NCBI GenBank assembly: GCA_963717705.1
Contig: CAVQWT010000004.1
Span: 569,123-633,122, forward strand
Length of the DNA: 64,000 nt
Source: CAVQWT01 sp963717705
GTDB taxonomy: Bacteria > Pseudomonadota > Gammaproteobacteria > Burkholderiales > Casimicrobiaceae
Reading direction: 5' to 3'
The notes under the pieces are model-generated. The model had not been told where the DNA came from and did no database searches. It saw only the letters and a program-made list of their open reading frames with translations. A program made the position numbers and the translations under genes. Positions 8,910 through 17,476 of this stretch are shown piece by piece (position 1 is the first letter of the stretch; each line of letters starts with the position of its first letter).

Positions 8910-9030
8910 CGCCGCCGGCGCGACCGGCCGCCGCACCCGGCCCCTTGCACGCCGCGGACGGCGCCCGCCCCGCCCCTGGTCGCCGCCAGCCGCCGCCGCT
9001 TCGTCGGCGGCGAAGTGCGGCGCCGGGTCG

Positions 9031-9465
9031 TCACTTCTTCAGCAGATCGCGGATCTCCCGCAGCAGCGCGACATCCTCCGGCGTCGGCGCCGGCGCGGCC
9101 GGGGCCGCGTCGAACTTCGACTTGGCCGCATTGAAGCGCTTGATGATCCAGAAGATCACGAAGGCAAGGATGATGAAGTTCAGCGTCACGGTGATCAGGT
9201 TGCCCCAGGCCAGCAGCGGAACGCCGGCCTTGGTCAGCGCCTCGTACGTCATCGGCCCGGCGTAATTCGGCGGCGCGCTGCCCAGCATGACGAACTTGTT
9301 CGAGAAGTCGAGGCCGCCGGTGACGAGTCCGATCACCGGCATGATGATGTCCCTGACCAGCGAATCGACGATCCTGCCGAACGCCGCGCCGATGATGACG
9401 CCGACGGCGAGATCGATGACGTTGCCCTTGAGCGCGAACGCGCGGAATTCCTGCAGCATCGACAT
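9031..9465 (-). CDS. mscL: Large-conductance mechanosensitive channel MscL
   Basis: A 144-residue homopentameric inner-membrane channel that releases solutes on hypo-osmotic shock. The N-terminal amphipathic helix MSMLQEFRAFALKGNVIDLA and the first transmembrane helix with VGVIIGAAFGRIVDSLV are almost diagnostic. TM2 (ITVTLNFIILAFVIFWIIK) and a C-terminal helix with the usual LLREIRDLLKK end follow. An alanine/proline-rich linker precedes that last helix. It lies 24 bp downstream of the P-II gene on the same strand, so the two may be co-transcribed. Confidence 0.96.
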   Translation of the reverse strand: MSMLQEFRAFALKGNVIDLAVGVIIGAAFGRIVDSLVRDIIMPVIGLVTGGLDFSNKFVMLGSAPPNYAGPMTYEALTKAGVPLLAWGNLITVTLNFIILAFVIFWIIKRFNAAKSKFDAAPAAPAPTPEDVALLREIRDLLKK

Positions 9466-9489
9466 GCGGTGTCTCCCTGCGACGGTTGA

Positions 9490-9828
9490 TCAGACGGCGG
9501 CTTCGCCGGCTTCGCCGGTGCGGATGCGCACGACCTGCTCGACCGCGGTGACGAAGATCTTGCCGTCGCCGATCTTGCCGGTGTGCGCCGCCTTGATGAT
9601 CGCCTCGATCGCGGCGTCGACCTGATTGTCGGCGAGCACGACCTCGACCTTGACCTTCGGCAGGAAGTCGACGACGTACTCGGCTCCGCGGTAGAGCTCG
9701 GTGTGGCCCTTCTGGCGCCCGAAGCCCTTCACTTCGGTGACGGTGAGGCCGGTGACGCCGATTTCCGACAGCGCTTCCCGGACTTCGTCCAGCTTGAACG
9801 GCTTGATGATCGCTTCGACTTTTTTCAT
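9490..9828 (-). CDS. glnB: Nitrogen regulatory protein P-II (GlnB/GlnK family)
   Basis: A 112-residue trimeric signalling protein that reports nitrogen and energy status by binding ATP/ADP and 2-oxoglutarate and by uridylylation. The start MKKVEAIIKPFKLDEVREAL, the T-loop with the uridylylated Tyr51 (GAEYVVDFLPK), and the B-loop around TGKIGDGKIF are all intact. The T-loop sequence VDFLPKVKVEVVL fits GlnB/GlnK proteins. The gene lies between nadE (same strand, 172 bp upstream) and mscL. No amtB is adjacent, which favours GlnB over GlnK. NAD synthesis and P-II often neighbour each other in betaproteobacteria. Confidence 0.95.
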   Translation of the reverse strand: MKKVEAIIKPFKLDEVREALSEIGVTGLTVTEVKGFGRQKGHTELYRGAEYVVDFLPKVKVEVVLADNQVDAAIEAIIKAAHTGKIGDGKIFVTAVEQVVRIRTGEAGEAAV

Positions 9829-10000
9829 GGCGAGAAGGCGGTGGGAGAGGGATTTCGAGCTTACACGAGGAGCGCGGCAGGGACTAGGGGCGCGGCCGCC
9901 CGGGAACCATGCGGAGGCGAACCGGGGGAGCCCAACGCGGCCCGGCGCCGCGCTCCCGGCTTCCGCAGCCCGGCGGGGCGGTGGCAGCCCGCGCCGGCAC

Positions 10001-11647
10001 TCAGGCCGCCGGGGACGCGGCCGGAACGTCGTTCCAGTCGCTCCACGCCGAGGTGATCGGATACCGCCAGTCCTTGCCGAAGCCGCGCGGCGTGATGCGG
10101 ATGCCCACCGCTGCCTGCCGCCGCTTGTACTCCGAAATCTTTATCAGCCGGACGACCTGCCGGACCGCATCCGCCGGGTAGCCCAGCGCGACGATCTCCG
10201 CCGGGCTGCGGTCCTGCTCGACGTAGGCCTCCAGGATGCCGTCGAGCACGTCGTAGGGAGGCAGCGAGTCCTGGTCGGTCTGGTCGGGACGGAGTTCGGC
10301 CGAGGGTGCGCGGGTGATGATGCGCTCGGGAATGATGCGGCCGAACTCGTTGCGGTAGCGCGCCAGCCGGTAGACCAGCGTCTTCGACAGATCCTTCAGC
10401 ACCGCGAACCCGCCGGCCATGTCGCCGTAGAGTGTCGCGTAGCCCACCGCCATCTCCGACTTGTTGCCGGTCGTGAGCACGATCGAGCCCGACTTGTTCG
10501 ACAGCGCCATCAGCAGGGTGCCGCGGATACGGGCCTGGATGTTCTCCTCGGTCGCGTCCGGCGGGCGCCCGGCGAGTTCGGCAGCGAGGCTTTCGTCGAA
10601 GGCGTTCATCATCGGCGCGATGGGTATCTCGTCGTAGCGCACGCCGGTGAGGCCGGCCATCGTCCGCGCGTCCTCGAGGCTGATCGGCGCGTTGTAGGGC
10701 GACGGCATCATCACCGCGCGCACCGCGTCGCGCCCGAGCGCATCGACGGCGACGGCGAGCGTCAGCGCGGAGTCGATCCCGCCCGACAGGCCGACGATGA
10801 CGCCGGGGAAGCGGTTCTTGCGGACGTAGTCGCGCACTCCCGTCACCAGCGCCGGGTAGACCTGCGCTTCCAGCCGCTCCTCGAGGCCGCCGCGCACCGG
10901 CCGCGGCACCACGCCGTCGAACGCCGCGAGCGCGACCGTCTCGTGCCACGCCGGCAGCTGCTGGACGACGTCGCCGCGCGCATCGGTGACGAACGACGCA
11001 CCGTCGAACACCAGCTCGTCCTGCCCCCCGACGCGATTCACGTAGACGATGGGAAGGCCGGTCTCGCGCGCGCGCGCCGCGGTCTGGTCGCGCCGCAGGG
11101 TCTGCTGCCGGGTGTGGTACGGCGAACCGTTGGCGACGATCAGGCACTGCGCGCCGGCCGCCTTCGCCTGCGCCGCGGGCCCGGCGAACCAGAGGTCCTC
11201 GCAGATGATCAGGCCGCAGGCGACGCCATCGACGTCGACGATGCACGCCGCGTCGCCGGGCTCGAAGTAGCGCTCCTCGTCGAACACGGTGTAGTTCGGC
11301 AGCCGCTGCTTGCGGTACAGGTCCGCGACGCGACCGCCGGCAAGCACCGCCAGCGCGTTGTGGCACCGTCCGTGTCCGGCGTCCTCCGGAAAGCCGACCA
11401 GCACGGCGGTACGCGGCGCGGCGGTGTCGAGGGCCACGGCCAGCGCCGCGAGCTCGCGTGCGCAGGCGGCGATGAACGCCGGGCGCAGCAGCAGGTCCTC
11501 CGGCGGATAGCCGCACAGCGAGAGCTCGGGGGTCACCACCAGCCGCGCGCCCGCGCGTGCGGCGTCGGCCGCGGCGGTCAGGATCGCCCGCGCGTTGCCG
11601 GCGAGGTCGCCGACCTGCTGGTCGAGTTGGGCGAGCGCGATCTGCAC
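10001..11647 (-). CDS. nadE: Glutamine-dependent NAD+ synthetase
   Basis: A two-domain enzyme of 548 residues that makes NAD+ from nicotinate adenine dinucleotide using ammonia released from glutamine. The N-terminal nitrilase-like glutaminase domain has the catalytic-cysteine motif IICEDLW and the Lys region YRKQRLPNY. The C-terminal synthetase has the PP-loop GLSGGIDSALTLAVA and the conserved TTGNKSEMAVGYATLYGDM. I chose the GTG at 11647, giving QIALAQLDQQVGDLAGN at the start as in the family. An ATG at 11803 would add 52 unrelated residues. TACCAT sits about 7 bases before the GTG on the minus strand and could be a -10 element giving a very short leader. Confidence 0.93.
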   Translation of the reverse strand: MQIALAQLDQQVGDLAGNARAILTAAADAARAGARLVVTPELSLCGYPPEDLLLRPAFIAACARELAALAVALDTAAPRTAVLVGFPEDAGHGRCHNALAVLAGGRVADLYRKQRLPNYTVFDEERYFEPGDAACIVDVDGVACGLIICEDLWFAGPAAQAKAAGAQCLIVANGSPYHTRQQTLRRDQTAARARETGLPIVYVNRVGGQDELVFDGASFVTDARGDVVQQLPAWHETVALAAFDGVVPRPVRGGLEERLEAQVYPALVTGVRDYVRKNRFPGVIVGLSGGIDSALTLAVAVDALGRDAVRAVMMPSPYNAPISLEDARTMAGLTGVRYDEIPIAPMMNAFDESLAAELAGRPPDATEENIQARIRGTLLMALSNKSGSIVLTTGNKSEMAVGYATLYGDMAGGFAVLKDLSKTLVYRLARYRNEFGRIIPERIITRAPSAELRPDQTDQDSLPPYDVLDGILEAYVEQDRSPAEIVALGYPADAVRQVVRLIKISEYKRRQAAVGIRITPRGFGKDWRYPITSAWSDWNDVPAASPAA

Positions 11648-11769
11648 GCCGAAAATGGTAGCACGCGGGGCGCGCGTCCCGTTGCGTCGCGCCGAAGATC
11701 GTCCGCGTTGACTGGACAGGCGCCGGTGCGCCTTGCTTTGCGCCGTCGTTGCCGCAAGAATCCGTGACG

Positions 11770-13011
11770 ATGTCCACCACCGCCCTCCCCTCCGGCGCCG
11801 CAACGGTGCCGGCCACGATGCCAGCCATCCCCGGTACCGCCGCCGCGCCCGCGCCTGCCGTCCGCAACGACGTGCCGCTATCCGCGATCGCGCCGGCCGA
11901 CTGGGACCGCCTGGCGGGCGGTGCGCCGCTCGCCTCGCACGCCTTCCTGGATGCGCTGCACCAGACCGGCTGCGCGTCGCCGGCGACCGGGTGGACCCCG
12001 CGCTACCTGACGGCGTGGCGCGACGGCACGCTCGTCGGCGCGATGCCGCTCTACGCCAAAACGCACTCGTACGGCGAGTACGTGTTCGATTGGGCCTGGG
12101 CCGATGCCTACCGGCGCTACGGCCGCCGCTATTACCCGAAACTGGTCGCAGCGCTGCCGTTCACCCCGGCGTCGGGACCGCGCCTGCTTGCCGGCGACGA
12201 CGCCGCCCGCGCCGCGCTGCTGGCCTCCGCACTGGACGAGGTGCACCGGACGGGACCCGCGGCGCCGTCGTCATTGCACCTGCTGTTCATCACCGCGGCC
12301 GAATCGGCACTGGCGGAGCGGGCCGGCATGATGATCCGGCACGGCGTGCAGTTCCGTTGGGAGAACCGCGGCTACCGCGACTTCGGCGACTACCTCGCGG
12401 CGTTCAACCACGACAAGCGCAAGAAGGTGAAGCAGGAGCGGCGCCGCGTCGCCGACGCCGGCGTGACGTTCGAACGCAGGACCGGGACGGCGATCACCTC
12501 CGACGACTGGGCGTTGTTCCACCGCTGCTACGTCACCACCTACCAGGCGCACCACAGCACGCCGTACCTGTCGCTGCCGTTCTTCCGGCGCATCGGCGCG
12601 ACGATGGGCGACCAGCTGCTGCTGGCGATCGGCCGTCGCGACGGCGTGCCGGTGTGCGCGGCGCTCGACGTGTTCGACGCGACCACGCTGTGGGGACGCT
12701 ACTGGGGCGCGCTCGATTACGTGCCGGGCCTGCACTTCGAGGCCTGCTACTACCAGGCGATCGAATTCTGCATCGAGCGCGGGATCGCGGCGTTCGAGGG
12801 CGGCGCGCAGGGTGTGCACAAGCTCGCCCGCGGGCTGACGCCGGTCACGACGCACTCGGCGCACGCGCTCGCCGACCCGGACTTCGCGGAACCGGTGGCG
12901 GAATTCTGCGCGCGCGAACGGATCGACGTCGCGCACACCGTCGACGAACTCGCCGAATCGACGCCTTTCCGCCGCGACGGCGACGGCGACGGCGGCGGCG
13001 GCGGCGGCTGA
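11770..13011 (+). CDS. FemAB/GNAT-like protein of the DUF482 family
   Basis: A 413-residue protein of the DUF482 (PF04339) family, a double-GNAT fold related to FemAB peptidyltransferases. Recognisable segments are LVGAMPLYAKTHSYGEYVFD, WAWADAYRRYGRRYYPKL, HDKRKKVKQERRRV and the C-terminal KLARGLTPVTTHSAH. Members are widespread in proteobacteria, but the substrate is unknown. The C-terminus ends in a glycine/aspartate tract rich in GGC repeats, which may be length-variable. I chose the ATG at 11770; a GTG at 11764 and a TTG at 11749 are in frame. The next gene starts 6 bp after the stop, suggesting an operon. Confidence 0.82.
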   Translation: MSTTALPSGAATVPATMPAIPGTAAAPAPAVRNDVPLSAIAPADWDRLAGGAPLASHAFLDALHQTGCASPATGWTPRYLTAWRDGTLVGAMPLYAKTHSYGEYVFDWAWADAYRRYGRRYYPKLVAALPFTPASGPRLLAGDDAARAALLASALDEVHRTGPAAPSSLHLLFITAAESALAERAGMMIRHGVQFRWENRGYRDFGDYLAAFNHDKRKKVKQERRRVADAGVTFERRTGTAITSDDWALFHRCYVTTYQAHHSTPYLSLPFFRRIGATMGDQLLLAIGRRDGVPVCAALDVFDATTLWGRYWGALDYVPGLHFEACYYQAIEFCIERGIAAFEGGAQGVHKLARGLTPVTTHSAHALADPDFAEPVAEFCARERIDVAHTVDELAESTPFRRDGDGDGGGGGG

Positions 13012-13017
13012 ACGGTC

Positions 13018-13986
13018 GTGCGGATCTACTACGCCGACCACTTCGTCCTGCCGCTGCCGGCCGGGCACCGGTTCCCGATGGCCAAGTACGCGCGGCTGCG
13101 CGAGCGCGTCGCGACCGTTGCCGCGCACCTCCTCGCCGTGCCGCCGGCGGCGACCGACGAGGAGCTCGCCCGCGCCCACGACCGCGCCTACATCGACGCC
13201 GTCGCGGCCGGGAGCCTCGACGACCAGGCGCAGCGCCGGCTCGGCTTTCCCTGGTCGGCGGCGATGGTCGAGCGTGCACGGCGCTCGGTCGGCGCGACCA
13301 TCGCCGCCTGCCGGAGCGCGCTGGACGAGGGCTGCGGCATCAACCTCGCCGGCGGGACCCACCATGCGGACCGCGACGCCGGCGTCGGCTTCTGCGTGTT
13401 CAACGACGCCGCGGTCGCCGCACGGTCGATGCAGGCCGAAGGGCGCGTGGATCGCGTCGTCGTCGTCGACCTCGACGTCCACCAGGGCGACGGCACCGCC
13501 GCGATCCTCGCCGGCGACGACAGCGTGTTCACGTTCTCGCTGCACGGGCGGCGCAACTTCCCGTTCCGCAAGACGGCCTCCGATCTCGACGTCGAGGTCG
13601 ACGACGGCACCGGTGACCGCGCGTACCTCGCGACCCTCGCGACCGCGCTGCCGCGCGCCCTGGAGCGCGCGCAGGCGGGGCTTGCGATCTACCTCGCCGG
13701 CGCGGATCCCTTCGTCGGCGACCGCCTCGGCCGCCTCGCGCTCAGCAAGGAAGGACTCGCCGCACGCGATCGCCTGGTGCTCGACGCGCTCGCAGCCCGC
13801 GGCATCCCGGTGGCGATCGCCATGGCCGGCGGCTACGCCGAGTCGATCGACGACATCGTCGACATCCACGCGGCGACGGTCGACCTGGCGCTGCAGCGGC
13901 ACGGACCGGCCGCCGCGCCGAAGCCCCGCGTCCGTGCGGGGTCGCCGCGCGACGCCGCGGCCGCCCGCCCCCGACGCGCGTGCTAG
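13018..13986 (+). CDS. Histone deacetylase-like (acetylpolyamine amidohydrolase family) protein
   Basis: A 322-residue zinc amidohydrolase of the arginase/deacetylase fold. The active-site pair H115/H116 is in GGTHHA, and zinc ligands D153/H155 and D230 are in VVDLDVHQGDG and LAGADPF. The catalytic Tyr273 is in AGGYAES, so all catalytic positions look intact. Bacterial members remove acetyl groups from polyamines, acetoin-utilisation proteins or other small amides; the substrate here is unknown. It starts with GTG 6 bp after the preceding FemAB-like gene, so the two are probably co-transcribed. An enoyl-CoA hydratase gene follows 31 bp later. Confidence 0.88.
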   Translation: MRIYYADHFVLPLPAGHRFPMAKYARLRERVATVAAHLLAVPPAATDEELARAHDRAYIDAVAAGSLDDQAQRRLGFPWSAAMVERARRSVGATIAACRSALDEGCGINLAGGTHHADRDAGVGFCVFNDAAVAARSMQAEGRVDRVVVVDLDVHQGDGTAAILAGDDSVFTFSLHGRRNFPFRKTASDLDVEVDDGTGDRAYLATLATALPRALERAQAGLAIYLAGADPFVGDRLGRLALSKEGLAARDRLVLDALAARGIPVAIAMAGGYAESIDDIVDIHAATVDLALQRHGPAAAPKPRVRAGSPRDAAAARPRRAC

Positions 13987-14017
13987 ACTCGGCGCGCCAA
14001 AAACGTCCCGCCAGCCC

Positions 14018-14815
14018 ATGAACGACACCGTGCTTCTCGCGCGCGACGGTCCCGTCGCGACGCTCACGCTGAACCGGCCCGATGCGCTCAACGCGCTCGA
14101 TTACGCGATGGTCGAGGCGCTGGTCGAGCGCACCGCGGAAGTCGCCGCCGACGACTCGCTGCGCGTCGTCGTGCTGCGCGGCGCCGGCAGGCACTTCATG
14201 GCCGGCGGCGACATCCGGACCTTCGCCGCCGAGCTCGCCCAGCCCCCCGCGCGCCGCCAGGAGGGCTTCACGCGCATGGTCGAGCGCGTGCACGCCGCGA
14301 TCGAGGCGCTGCACCGGATGCCGCACCCGGTCGTCGGCCGGCTGCACGGCGCGGTCGCCGGCTTCGGCCTGTCGCTCGCCAACGCCTGCGACCTCGTCGT
14401 CGCCAGCGACGACGCCTACTTCACCTCGGCCTACCGGCACATCGCGCTGACCCCCGACGGCGGCGGCTCGTGGGCGCTGCCGCGCATGGTCGGGATGCGG
14501 CGCGCGATGGCGATCATGCTGCTCGGCGAGCGCTTCGACGCCCGGACCGCGGAGGAGCTCGGCCTCGTCAATCGCGTCGTGCCGGCGGCCGAACTCGACG
14601 GCGCCGTGGCCGCGATCGTCGACTCGCTGGCCCGCGGGCCCGCGTTCGCGCTGCGCGGCGCCAAGCGGCTGGTCCGCGAGTCGATGTCGCGCACGCTGTC
14701 CGAGCAGCTGCAGGCGGAAGCGGTCAGCTTCGGCCGCTGCACCGCGCAACCCGACTTCGCCGAAGGCATCAACGCCTTCCTCGAGAAGCGCGCGCCGAAG
14801 TTCGGCTCGACCTGA
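14018..14815 (+). CDS. Enoyl-CoA hydratase/isomerase family protein
   Basis: A 265-residue crotonase-fold protein. The CoA/oxyanion-hole segments FMAGGDIRTF and LHGAVAGFGLSLANACDLV are clear. In place of the second catalytic glutamate of true hydratases the sequence reads TPDGGGSWALPRMVG, a form seen in PaaG-like isomerases, so isomerase or other crotonase chemistry is possible. C-terminal residues LVNRVVPAAEL and FAEGINAFLEKRAPKF are typical. The ATG at 14018 follows a short gap after the deacetylase gene. An SDR gene follows 21 bp downstream. Together they suggest acyl-CoA metabolism, but the pathway cannot be named. Confidence 0.9.
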   Translation: MNDTVLLARDGPVATLTLNRPDALNALDYAMVEALVERTAEVAADDSLRVVVLRGAGRHFMAGGDIRTFAAELAQPPARRQEGFTRMVERVHAAIEALHRMPHPVVGRLHGAVAGFGLSLANACDLVVASDDAYFTSAYRHIALTPDGGGSWALPRMVGMRRAMAIMLLGERFDARTAEELGLVNRVVPAAELDGAVAAIVDSLARGPAFALRGAKRLVRESMSRTLSEQLQAEAVSFGRCTAQPDFAEGINAFLEKRAPKFGST

Positions 14816-14836
14816 ACGCTGCCCGGGAACTGTGGC

Positions 14837-15673
14837 ATGACCTCGCTCGCCGGCCGCACGCTGTTCATCTCCGGCGCCTCGCGCGGCATTGGCCTCGCCA
14901 TCGCGCTGCGCGCCGCGCGCGACGGCGCCAATGTCGCGATCGCCGCCAAGACCGACTCGCCGCATCCCAGGCTGCCCGGCACCATCCACTCGGCCGCGGC
15001 CGCGATCGAGGCCGCCGGCGGGCGCGCGCTGCCGCTCGCCTGCGACATCCGCGACGAGGGCGCGATCGCCGTCGCCGTCGCCCGCACCGTCGAGACCTTC
15101 GGCGGCATCGACATCCTCATCAACAACGCCAGCGCAATCAGTCTCACCGGGACGCTCGCGACGCCGATGAAGCGGTTCGACCTGATGTTCGGCGTCAACG
15201 TCCGCGGCACGTTCGCGTGCACGCAGGCCTGCCTGCCCGCGCTGCAGGCATCAGCGCGCGCCGGCCGCAACCCGCACGTGCTGATGCTCTCGCCGCCGCC
15301 GTCGCTCGATCCCCGGTGGTTCCGCGACCACGTCGCGTACACCATCGCCAAGTACGGGATGAGCCTGTGCGTGCTGGGGATGGCCGAGGAGTTCCGCGCC
15401 GACGGCATCGCCGTCAATGCGCTGTGGCCGCGGACGGTGATCGCGACCGCCGCGGTGGCGATGATTCCCGGCGCGCAGGAGCGCACGGAGATGATGCGCA
15501 CGCCGGCGATCGTTGCCGACGCCGCGCACGCGATTCTGCTCCGCGACGCGCGGGCGACGACCGGCCGCTTCCTGCTCGACGAGGACGTGCTGCGCGAGGC
15601 CGGGGTCAGCGACTTCGACGCCTACGCGGTGAAGCCGGGCTCGCCGCTGCTGCCCGACCTCTTCGTCGACTGA
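14837..15673 (+). CDS. HSDL2-like short-chain dehydrogenase/reductase
   Basis: A 278-residue Rossmann-fold NAD(P)-dependent oxidoreductase. The cofactor motif is FISGASRGIGLAIA, the structural motif is LINNAS, and the catalytic Tyr/Lys are in AYTIAKYGMS. The region LMLSPPPSLDPRWF replaces the usual serine context and is characteristic of the HSDL2-like subgroup, whose mammalian members are peroxisomal or mitochondrial. It is the last gene of the plus-strand cluster that includes the enoyl-CoA hydratase. It ends 30 bp before the convergent rluB stop. The substrate is unknown, probably a hydroxyacyl or fatty aldehyde-type compound. Confidence 0.88.
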   Translation: MTSLAGRTLFISGASRGIGLAIALRAARDGANVAIAAKTDSPHPRLPGTIHSAAAAIEAAGGRALPLACDIRDEGAIAVAVARTVETFGGIDILINNASAISLTGTLATPMKRFDLMFGVNVRGTFACTQACLPALQASARAGRNPHVLMLSPPPSLDPRWFRDHVAYTIAKYGMSLCVLGMAEEFRADGIAVNALWPRTVIATAAVAMIPGAQERTEMMRTPAIVADAAHAILLRDARATTGRFLLDEDVLREAGVSDFDAYAVKPGSPLLPDLFVD

Positions 15674-15703
15674 ACCGCGGGCCGCGGCAGGCGGCCGCGC
15701 GCG

Positions 15704-15926
15704 TCAGCGGTTGCCGAAGTCGTCGTCGACGATCTTGGGCGGCTTGATCGCCGGCGCCACGTTGCCGGCGTTCTCGGCGGCGGGGCCGCCGCGCCGCTGG
15801 CGGTTGCCGAAGTCGTCGTCGACGACCTTCGGCGCTCTTGCCACCGGTGCCACGTTGCCGGCGTCGTCGCCGACCGGCCGGACCGGCCGGTCCGGCCGCT
15901 GGCGATTGCCGAAGTCGTCGTCGAGC
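15704..15926 (-). repeat. Coding tandem repeats in the RluB C-terminal tail
   Basis: The unit GNxAPxxxxPxxxDDDFGNR occurs three times at the C-terminus. The DNA motif ttgccgaagtcgtcgtcga starts at 15711 and 15804, and with a small change at 15906, so spacing is 93 and 102 bp. A diverged copy (DEDNYGNTIAP) occurs earlier in the tail, near 16440. In-frame repeats of this kind can change copy number. Confidence 0.8.
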
Positions 15927-17476
15927 GCTGCCGGCGGCCTCGCCACCGGCGCTTCGTTGCCCGGGTTCTCGCCGCCCGGACCGCCGCGCCGCTTGCGGTT
16001 GCCGCGCGAGCGTTTCTTGCCGGCGCCGGGTCCCGGAGCACCCGCCGGCGCGTTGGGGTTCGCCGGTCCGTTCGGCGCGCCGCCCGGCTTGCGGTGCGGT
16101 TTGCCCTTGCGCGGCCCGTTGCCTTGGCCGCCGGGCCCGCGCGGTCCGCCCGAGCCGGGCCCCTTGGGACGCGGGCCGCTGGTGCCCGGCAGTCCTTCCG
16201 GCACCCCACCGGGAACCGTCAGCGTGGTCACCACATAGGGGGAGCCACCGAACCCGCCGGCGCCGGCGCCGCCGCCACGCGGCTTGCCGTGCGGCCGGCC
16301 CTGGCCGCCGCCACCGCCGTAGGGCTTGCCGCCGCCGAAAGGCTTGCCGCCGCGGCGGGCACCGCCCTGCCCCGGCGGCCGACCTCCGGCGCCCGGCTGG
16401 CCGCCACCCGGCCGGGGTCCGGCCGGTGCAATGGTGTTGCCGTAATTGTCCTCGTCGATGCCCGGGGGGAGCGGCATGTCCGATCCGCCGCGGCCCGCCA
16501 TCGGTCCGCCGCCGTGATCGTGGCGCCGCGCGTGGGCCGGCCCGCCGCTGCCGTAGCCGCTGCCGACGTTGCCGTGCGCGCGCGGCGGTCCGCCGGCGGC
16601 GCCGGTCTTGGCGTGCCCGCGGCCGCGCTTGGGCTTGTTGCCGCCCTGCTTCTTGCCGATGGAGCCGGGCTTTTCGCTGGCCGTGGGCTTCAGGCCGGCG
16701 ACGTTCAGCACCGCGTTGACCTCCTGCGCCTCGAGCTCCAGTGTCTGCCCTCGCTTGACGCGCGACGGCATCGCCACCGTGCCGTACCGCGTGCGGATCA
16801 GGCGGCTCACCGTCAGACCCAGCGCCTCGAACAGCCGCCGCACCTCGCGGTTGCGTCCTTCCTTCAGCACGACGTGGTACCAGTGGTTGGCGCCCTCGCC
16901 GCCGCCGTCGTCGAGCTTCTCGACCTTGGCCGGCCCGTCGTCGAGCGTCACGCCGGCCAGAAGCGCCTGCTGCTGCTCCGGGGTCAGCGTGCCCAGCACG
17001 CGCACCGCGTACTCGCGCTCGACCTCGAAGCTCGGATGCATCAGCTTGTTGGCGAGGTCCCCCGAATTGGTGAACAGCAGCAGGCCTTCGGTGTTGAAGT
17101 CGAGGCGGCCGACGGCGATCCACTTGCCGTTGCCTATCTTCGGCAGCTGCTCGAACACCGTCGGGCGGCCCTCCGGGTCGTCGCGCGTGACGATCTCCCC
17201 GGCGGGCTTGTGATACATCAGGATCCGCGCCCTCGGCTCGGCGAAGCGCACCCGGACCAGCTCGCCGTTGATGCGCACCTCGTCGCCCGGACCGACCTTC
17301 TGGCCGATCTCGGCGGGCTCGCGGTTGACGGTGATGCGGCCGGCGAGGATCAGCTCCTCCATCGCCCGGCGCGAACCGAACCCGCAGGACGCCAGCACCT
17401 TGTGCAGGCGCTGCGGCTCGGTGAAGACTTCGTCAGTGGACCGTTTGAGGCGCGTCGGCGGCAGGCTGTCCGCCAT
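15704..17476 (-). CDS. rluB: 23S rRNA pseudouridine synthase RluB with long Gly/Pro-rich tail
   Basis: RluB-family enzyme that isomerises U2605 (E. coli numbering) of 23S rRNA. The N-terminal S4 domain (about residues 21-60, QRLHKVLASCGFGSRRAMEE) precedes the RsuA-type catalytic domain with Asp126 in GRLDFNTEGL. The core ends near residue 245. About 340 further residues are low-complexity and rich in Gly, Pro, Arg and Asn, ending in acidic repeats (DDDFGNR). Such tails occur in betaproteobacterial RluB and are probably disordered and RNA-binding. I chose the start MADSLPP, which overlaps scpB by 44 bp; an ATG at 17581 is in frame but lacks family support. It is the last gene of the trpS-scpA-scpB-rluB run. 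Confidence 0.9.
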   Translation of the reverse strand: MADSLPPTRLKRSTDEVFTEPQRLHKVLASCGFGSRRAMEELILAGRITVNREPAEIGQKVGPGDEVRINGELVRVRFAEPRARILMYHKPAGEIVTRDDPEGRPTVFEQLPKIGNGKWIAVGRLDFNTEGLLLFTNSGDLANKLMHPSFEVEREYAVRVLGTLTPEQQQALLAGVTLDDGPAKVEKLDDGGGEGANHWYHVVLKEGRNREVRRLFEALGLTVSRLIRTRYGTVAMPSRVKRGQTLELEAQEVNAVLNVAGLKPTASEKPGSIGKKQGGNKPKRGRGHAKTGAAGGPPRAHGNVGSGYGSGGPAHARRHDHGGGPMAGRGGSDMPLPPGIDEDNYGNTIAPAGPRPGGGQPGAGGRPPGQGGARRGGKPFGGGKPYGGGGGQGRPHGKPRGGGAGAGGFGGSPYVVTTLTVPGGVPEGLPGTSGPRPKGPGSGGPRGPGGQGNGPRKGKPHRKPGGAPNGPANPNAPAGAPGPGAGKKRSRGNRKRRGGPGGENPGNEAPVARPPAALDDDFGNRQRPDRPVRPVGDDAGNVAPVARAPKVVDDDFGNRQRRGGPAAENAGNVAPAIKPPKIVDDDFGNR

